The notes under the pieces are model-generated. The model made no database searches, was not told where the DNA came from, and saw only the letters and a list, made by a program, of their open reading frames with translations. 64,000 nt of DNA from Hsuehochloa calcarea (Eukaryota > Streptophyta > Magnoliopsida > Poales > Poaceae): the NCBI GenBank assembly GCA_036346395.1, contig CM070613.1, positions 25,538,818 to 25,602,817 of the forward strand, written 5' to 3'. Numbering within the stretch: the first letter of the stretch is position 1; each line of letters starts with the position of its first letter. Made by a program: the position numbers and the translations under genes. Below, piece after piece: positions 59,050 to 64,000 of the stretch.

Positions 59050-61556
59050 AGTTCTGTTGTTATTACTACGCCTTTTACATTTGTCAGGTGCTGATCACAG
59101 CTTTTGGCTTGGCTGGCTGTGTTTAGGATTTTACCGTAAAATGATCAAATCATTTCTAGAGTGACGTCATAAGGAAAAGTTTGATGGTTTTTGTCTACTT
59201 GTGTGTATGAAAAAGAAAGCACACACTGCATCTTCGTGGATTGTGATTTTTTTTCTATCCTAAACTTTATAGGACAGGAAGTGTTCTTAGATTTTACCGG
59301 CAGTATGGGACTAAGAGCTGCGGTGTTAATTACTTTATCCACCTCTTAAAAGGGTTAATGCCATTTATAGCATTCGGTGGGCAACGCAAATGTCTAGAAC
59401 CACGGTGAGTCCTGTACAAGTGAGAAAAACTAGAGAACGTAACAACGATATAACTTCACGTGGTTAGACCTCTCCCAATAGGATCCTCGTGTATCGTGTG
59501 GTACTTCTACATAATCCATATTCCTATTCAAACTAAACCGTTCTCATCTACTCATTTATCTGCCTTAGTTTTATTCGATGGCATCTCAGCTCCTTCATCT
59601 CTCTCTCTCTCACACACACACAACGGTGACCGTTGAGTAGCTGATTGAGCGGAGGCCACCATGGTGCATGACGAGCGAGCATAGATAGGTGTGTAACTGC
59701 GGCATCCCAAGAGCAGTTGCGGTCGAGTGTGACAACGAGCGGTTCCTAGTAGGCACGAGGGCGGCATGCCTAGTTAGAAGTTGACGGCGATCGTGCTCGG
59801 AGCCGCGGCGGCCGTGTGTGAACACGTGGCGGCGAGCGGATGCAAAAGACATGGACATGTGTAAGGTCGAGGGGGCAGACGAGCATGCACGGATGCAAAA
59901 CGATGGTACTGTCAATTTGTGTGAACGAGGCCAGTAAGACCATCCCTCCAACATACGAACTGAAACCCCTAGTTTGAATCTTTTTTTTTTCTTTTGGTTT
60001 GAAACTTGTGAGATGTGCTTGAAACCGCCCGAAAAATGCTTGGATTTTGCTTCTGAAATTTGAAAGTTGCACAAACATATATGAATATTGATTTTGAAAC
60101 ATGAAACATGCAACAACAAAAAACCTTGTTGAAGCATACTGAAACTTTTTGAAACTCTTTGGTCCGAAATTTGTTGAAACTTGAATTCTAAAATCTAAAA
60201 CTTGTTGAAACTTTCTTGGAGACTTCTAGAAATAAAAAAAACTTACTGAAATCTATAACTTTTAAAATGTTTTCACGAGACTTCTTAAAACTTCATGAAA
60301 CTTATTAGAATTTCTTGAAACTCTTTTGTCTGAAACTTGATAAAAACTTGAGTTGAAACTCACTGAAACTTGGAACCTTTAAAATATTTTTATAAGAGTT
60401 TTTAAAACTTTAAGTTTTATTTTTTTTCGAACTTTGAATACATATGAAGCTTGCATGAAACTCGAAAATTTCATTTTGTCTTCTTCATGGTTGAAACTTT
60501 TTTGAAACCTTTTTTTTAAGGTTCTTGAAACTTGTATTTTTTTATGAAACTTAAAACCTTTTCTCAAACTTCATAAAAAGTGCCGAAAGTATTTTAAAAT
60601 TTTCAAAAAACACGCTGAAACATGCTTGAAACATCAAACTCGTAACCAAAAACATATCTGAAACTTTTCACGAAACGTGTTGAAACCTAGTCGAATATTT
60701 AAACTTAAAATATGAAACTTTTAAGCAACTAGAATTTCACGAAACTGCATGAAACTGTTCCAACGGTATATCGTGGACTAACAACTCTCTATACAAGTGG
60801 TAGGCACGACGATGGGCGTCAATGGATCGAATACGAAACGAATAGTGGTTTTTTCGTATTCGTATTTGTATTTATAAATTGAATGTAAAATTAAATGTTC
60901 TCGGATACGAATATGAATTGAATATTGCAATGAATACAAATATTAATCGATTATCTACTAGCTCGGATCGAATCCGAATACCCTACCACATAATGACGTC
61001 AAACGAAAGGAGTTCCAACTCCTGACGGCGACAACAATTGAGCTCTCACATCACTACTTCGACTTGGTCCGCTTCCAGTTCCAAAGCCATTGTAATCTAC
61101 AAGACCAAAAAAAAAAAAAAAAATTGAAGTACAAGACATTGACATGCAACAAGCTTGTCGGAATATAGCTAATATCTGATAAGATAAGTACCTGCTTCTT
61201 TTTTTCTTTCTTGAAGTTGTAGGTCTAACTATGGTTGATTTGTTCAAATTGAGCTGTCGAAATGAAGTTGTAATCACAAGATTCTCCTGAGTCCAGATAT
61301 AGGTGGAGTATGGATTATTACTCATCTCACCAAGCAAAAACATAACATGATGAGAGAAGACTCGTAGCATTCTCTAGCGGCGGAGAACGGAAGGAGAGTC
61401 CAGATCCAGTGCCCGGTGGTGCAGGAGAAGCCGACTGCCGCAGCCGGCCACGACGCCGGCGTGGAGGACGAGCAAGACTGGAGCAAGACTGGAAGACTGA
61501 GGAATGAGGATTTAGAAATTAAATGAGATGGGCTGGCTCGCTGCTAGAGCCTATGT
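59050..61556. other. Intergenic stretch with simple repeats, no supported gene
   Basis: CT and CA dinucleotide runs at about 59600-59622. A GAAACT-rich tract at 60000-60760 is listed separately. Bases 60800-60970 are AT-rich with CGAATACGAA-like words on both strands (TTCGTATTCGTATTTG and its near-complement), possibly a small transposon. A poly-A run lies near 61108-61124. The ORFs here are short or repeat-driven. Confidence 0.4.
60000..60760 (+). repeat. GAAACT-rich degenerate repeat tract
   Basis: The hexamer GAAACT, mostly as TTGAAACTT, recurs irregularly; I counted roughly eighteen exact copies by eye, plus many GAAAC variants. Spacing is uneven, so it is not a simple satellite. Neither strand gives a credible protein. 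Confidence 0.7.
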
Positions 61557-64000
61557 CTGGCCTGTTTGTTTAGGTTTTTTCTTTGACTTATAAGCAAAAA
61601 AGTCTAAGCCTAAACAAAGGAGTGGCTTTTTTATTCAGCTTATAAAAAGCTTAAGCCTATTTAAGCCTAAAAGTCATAAGCCGTGGGAGAGGTGCTTTTT
61701 TTGGCTTTTGCGGAATGGAATAACAGTCTGCCACTGAAGTTCGTTGAAATTACCCACGAAATGCCATCCGTATATAAACGTGGGTCGATCTTTTTTTTAC
61801 GTCTGCTCCCCTCCCGATCGATTCCCCTCTCCTCGCCCCTTTCCCCTCCCCTCCCCTCCCGTCCCCACTCGCCGCTGCCTCCTCCTCCTCCCTCTCTTGC
61901 CCCCACAGCCAGCCCTCAAGTGGACGTCGCCGCCTCGCACGCAGCTCCTCCCCCACCGACGCCGCAGACGCAGCCTCCTCCCCACCTACGCGCAAGACGC
62001 AGCCTCCCACCCACCGACGCCTCCTCCCATCTCCTCCCCCATCGACGCCGGCACCCATCGACGCCGGCACTCATCTTCTCCACCACCGGCCGCCCTCCCT
62101 CTCGCCCCACCACCGCCGCCTCTCTCTCCACTAGACGGCGCCGCCTCGCATCTCCTTTCCTCTCGCCTCCCCTCCTGCTCCCATCGCCACCGCGCCACCT
62201 CCTCCCTTCCTGCTCCTCTGCCGCCTCCCCTCCCTTCCCTTTCTCCGCGCCTCCCAACGCCCCACCGCCGCCGCCTCCTTTCTCCTCCAACATCGCTTCC
62301 CCCACGCCCCACCGCCGAGGACTCCAAGGTGATCATCGGTGATAATTGTATGGATTTGCAAGATTGATGGCTGATTAGTGATTGTGTTCTGAAATGTATG
62401 GATTTGTATGAGTATGAGTATTGGATTTGTATGAGTATTGTGTTCTGAATTGTATGGATTTGCAAGATTGGATTTGTATCAGTGATTATATGCATGCCTG
62501 TCCTCTAGCTAGAAGCTGCATTGAGCCGAATTTGAACTACTGGTTGTATCAGTGATTATGCATGCCGAATTTGGATTTGTGATTATATGCATGCCGAATT
62601 TGGGTCAGTGATTATATATCTAGACATCCCTCTTATAGCCTTTTATCAAGGTCTACTAAGCAGCCATATCATGATATGATTGCATGCATGATTTTTCTTC
62701 TGGATGGTTATTGTGATGAGTTAATTATCTGTCTGGCTTATTGTTTCAGTGGTAAGTCTCCATCCAGCTGATGATAGCTCTAGTTTGCAGAATCAACAGC
62801 ACACTGTTGCTCAAATTTGAACTCAGATGAGCTGTTTTTTAAGGATAGATTAGTTTTTTTTTTGTTTTATGCTGACGTTGACCGATGTCTAACTGTAAAC
62901 CAAAACGTTATATGAAACATTAAGAAATTTCATTAGTACACAGAAATTGAGTATTGTGTTCTGAATTGTATGGATTTGCAAGATTGGATTTGTATCAGTG
63001 ATTATATGCATGCCGAATTTGGATCAGTGATTATATGCATGCCGAATTTGGATTTGTATCAGTGATTGTGTTCAGTTCGACATTGCTCCTGAATTGATAT
63101 TACATTTTGATATCTCAGGTTTATGCATTCAGGTTTACATTTTGATATTACATTTTGATTATATGCATGCCTGTCCTCTATCAGTGATTGTGTTCAGTTC
63201 GACATTGCTCCTGAATTGCATGCCGAATTTGGATCAGTGATTATATAGCATGCCTGTCCTCTGGTTTATGCATTCTTATTGTTATACATTTTGATATTAC
63301 ATGTTGATATTAATTTGAATTTGGTATCCAGAAAATTTGGTATTACATTTTGATATCTCAGGTTTATGCATTCTTATTGTTATACAAGGTTTAGTTTTGT
63401 ATATCATTATATTATGCCTTTACAAATTATAAATCATCCTCATAAATTGTATAGATGGAACTAGTTGCAATCAGCAAGGCAAATTAGGATACATTTGGCA
63501 ATGTGGCATTTTGTCAGATCTGTGTTGAGGAAGTTGGAGATGGCAATAGACCATTAGGATGTTTGAATACCACGGGTTACAAGAACCTCCAGAAGAAGTT
63601 CTATGAAAGGACAGGGAAAAAGCACGATAAAAACAACTAAAAATAAGTGGAAGCATTAAAGAAAGAATACAACTTGTGGAATGATTTGAAACAAAAAGCA
63701 ACTGGGCTAGGTTGGGATTATCAAAAAGGAACTATATCAGCATCTGACGCTTGGTGGAAGGAGCACAAGGTATTAATTGTACAAGCATCTATTCATTAAT
63801 GTGTATGATTTCATATTTTAATTTATGCTAACTTCACTCATTGTTTAAATTTTTCAAAGAATATCCTAAACATTTTCGTGATGGACCACCGAGAACCCGG
63901 ATGATATGGATCGTTATGTTTGACAAGGCTCATGTCACGGTAACACTTCACCATCCCGGTGAGCCTACTCAGGAAGACCAAACCGTTGTGGACATTGATT
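61557..64000 (+). mobile_element. Possible DNA transposon or gene with Myb/SANT-like domain, right end outside window
   Basis: GGCCTGTTTGTTTAGG at 61557 resembles the start of many grass DNA transposons. A TATA box (TATATAAACG near 61773), a CT/C-rich leader (61800-62320) and a possible donor at about 62330 follow. Then comes an intron-like region of about 1.1 kb with repeats (GATTATATGCATGCC), and coding sequence from about 63450. The opposite terminus lies beyond the window, so the transposon status is inference. Confidence 0.4.
63455..64000 (+). pseudogene. Myb/SANT-like DNA-binding domain gene, frameshifted, partial
   Basis: ATG 63455 is followed within 12 codons by a stop. A shifted frame then reads QICVEEVGDGNRPLGCLNTT and YKNLQKKFYERTGKKHD. 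Small deletions near 63640-63650 break the frame before EALKKEYNLWNDLKQKATGL and ISASDAWWKEHK. This is the Myb_DNA-bind_3 (PF12776-like) domain of plant L10-interacting MYB proteins and of transposon-linked DNA-binding proteins. A GTATTAATT donor near 63769 and an acceptor near 63860 separate a second exon (YPKHFRDGPPRTR, MFDKAHVT) that runs off the window. The breaks suggest a pseudogene. Confidence 0.65.

Noticed and set aside
61683..62495. Pro/Ser-rich and Gly/Arg-rich ORFs of up to 219 codons
   Set aside because: A C-rich leader sequence stays open in every frame; there are no domains, and composition explains the length.
1..64000. tRNA, rRNA or CRISPR arrays
   Set aside because: No cloverleaf-like sequence, rRNA segment or regularly spaced repeat-spacer pattern was seen; a full covariance-model scan was not possible.

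Overview
The window is nuclear DNA of a grass, most probably rice or another Oryza species. The grounds are intron-containing plant genes, GC-rich first exons, and dense nested LTR retrotransposons with TG...CA ends and Met-initiator-type primer sites. No bacterial features are present. About two thirds of the window is transposable element. I could compare only repeats inside the window, so family names rest on recognised protein motifs.

Layout. 1-8371: an intricate duplicated block holding the upstream region of a ribosome-inactivating-protein (RIP) type gene in three copies (34-1821, 2083-2366, 3051-3643 plus 7316-8371). Only the first copy reaches a coding fragment (1945-2121), and that is truncated. 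Copy B is split by 3.7 kb of DNA that includes a gag-protease-only Ty1/copia element (4209-7268). 8372-15173: a Ty3/gypsy fragment of Tat type with reverse transcriptase, RNase H and integrase, followed by an antisense gene on the opposite strand. 15174-39927: one very large LTR of about 4.5 kb, split by two complete retrotransposons. The first is a gag-protease element at 15850-24447 (target duplication TCCAA), itself split by a 3,055-bp solo LTR at 18906-21960 (duplication GCTGC). The second is a Tat-type gypsy element on the minus strand at 27370-38994 (duplication GCAGG), again with an antisense, intron-containing gene. 39928-41218: leader of yet another gypsy element and an unrecognised ORF. 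41219-42033: a deleted hAT transposon with an 8-bp duplication.

From 42 kb the DNA becomes genic. An intronless ROH1/BYPASS1-like (DUF793) gene lies at 46129-47355 on the minus strand with a TATA box. A Mutator-like element is at 47999-49575. A four-coding-exon tubby-like F-box gene occupies 53826-56580 on the minus strand, with a 5' UTR exon near 58.8-59.0 kb and a hAT MITE (56741-57149) in its 5' UTR intron. A GAAACT-rich low-complexity tract follows. The right end holds a decayed Myb/SANT-like domain gene that runs off the window.

The two host genes look functional. Almost all transposon coding regions are broken. The most unusual feature is the antisense gene in both Tat-type elements: it carries spliceosomal-type introns, which can survive retrotransposition only because the gene lies opposite the genomic RNA.
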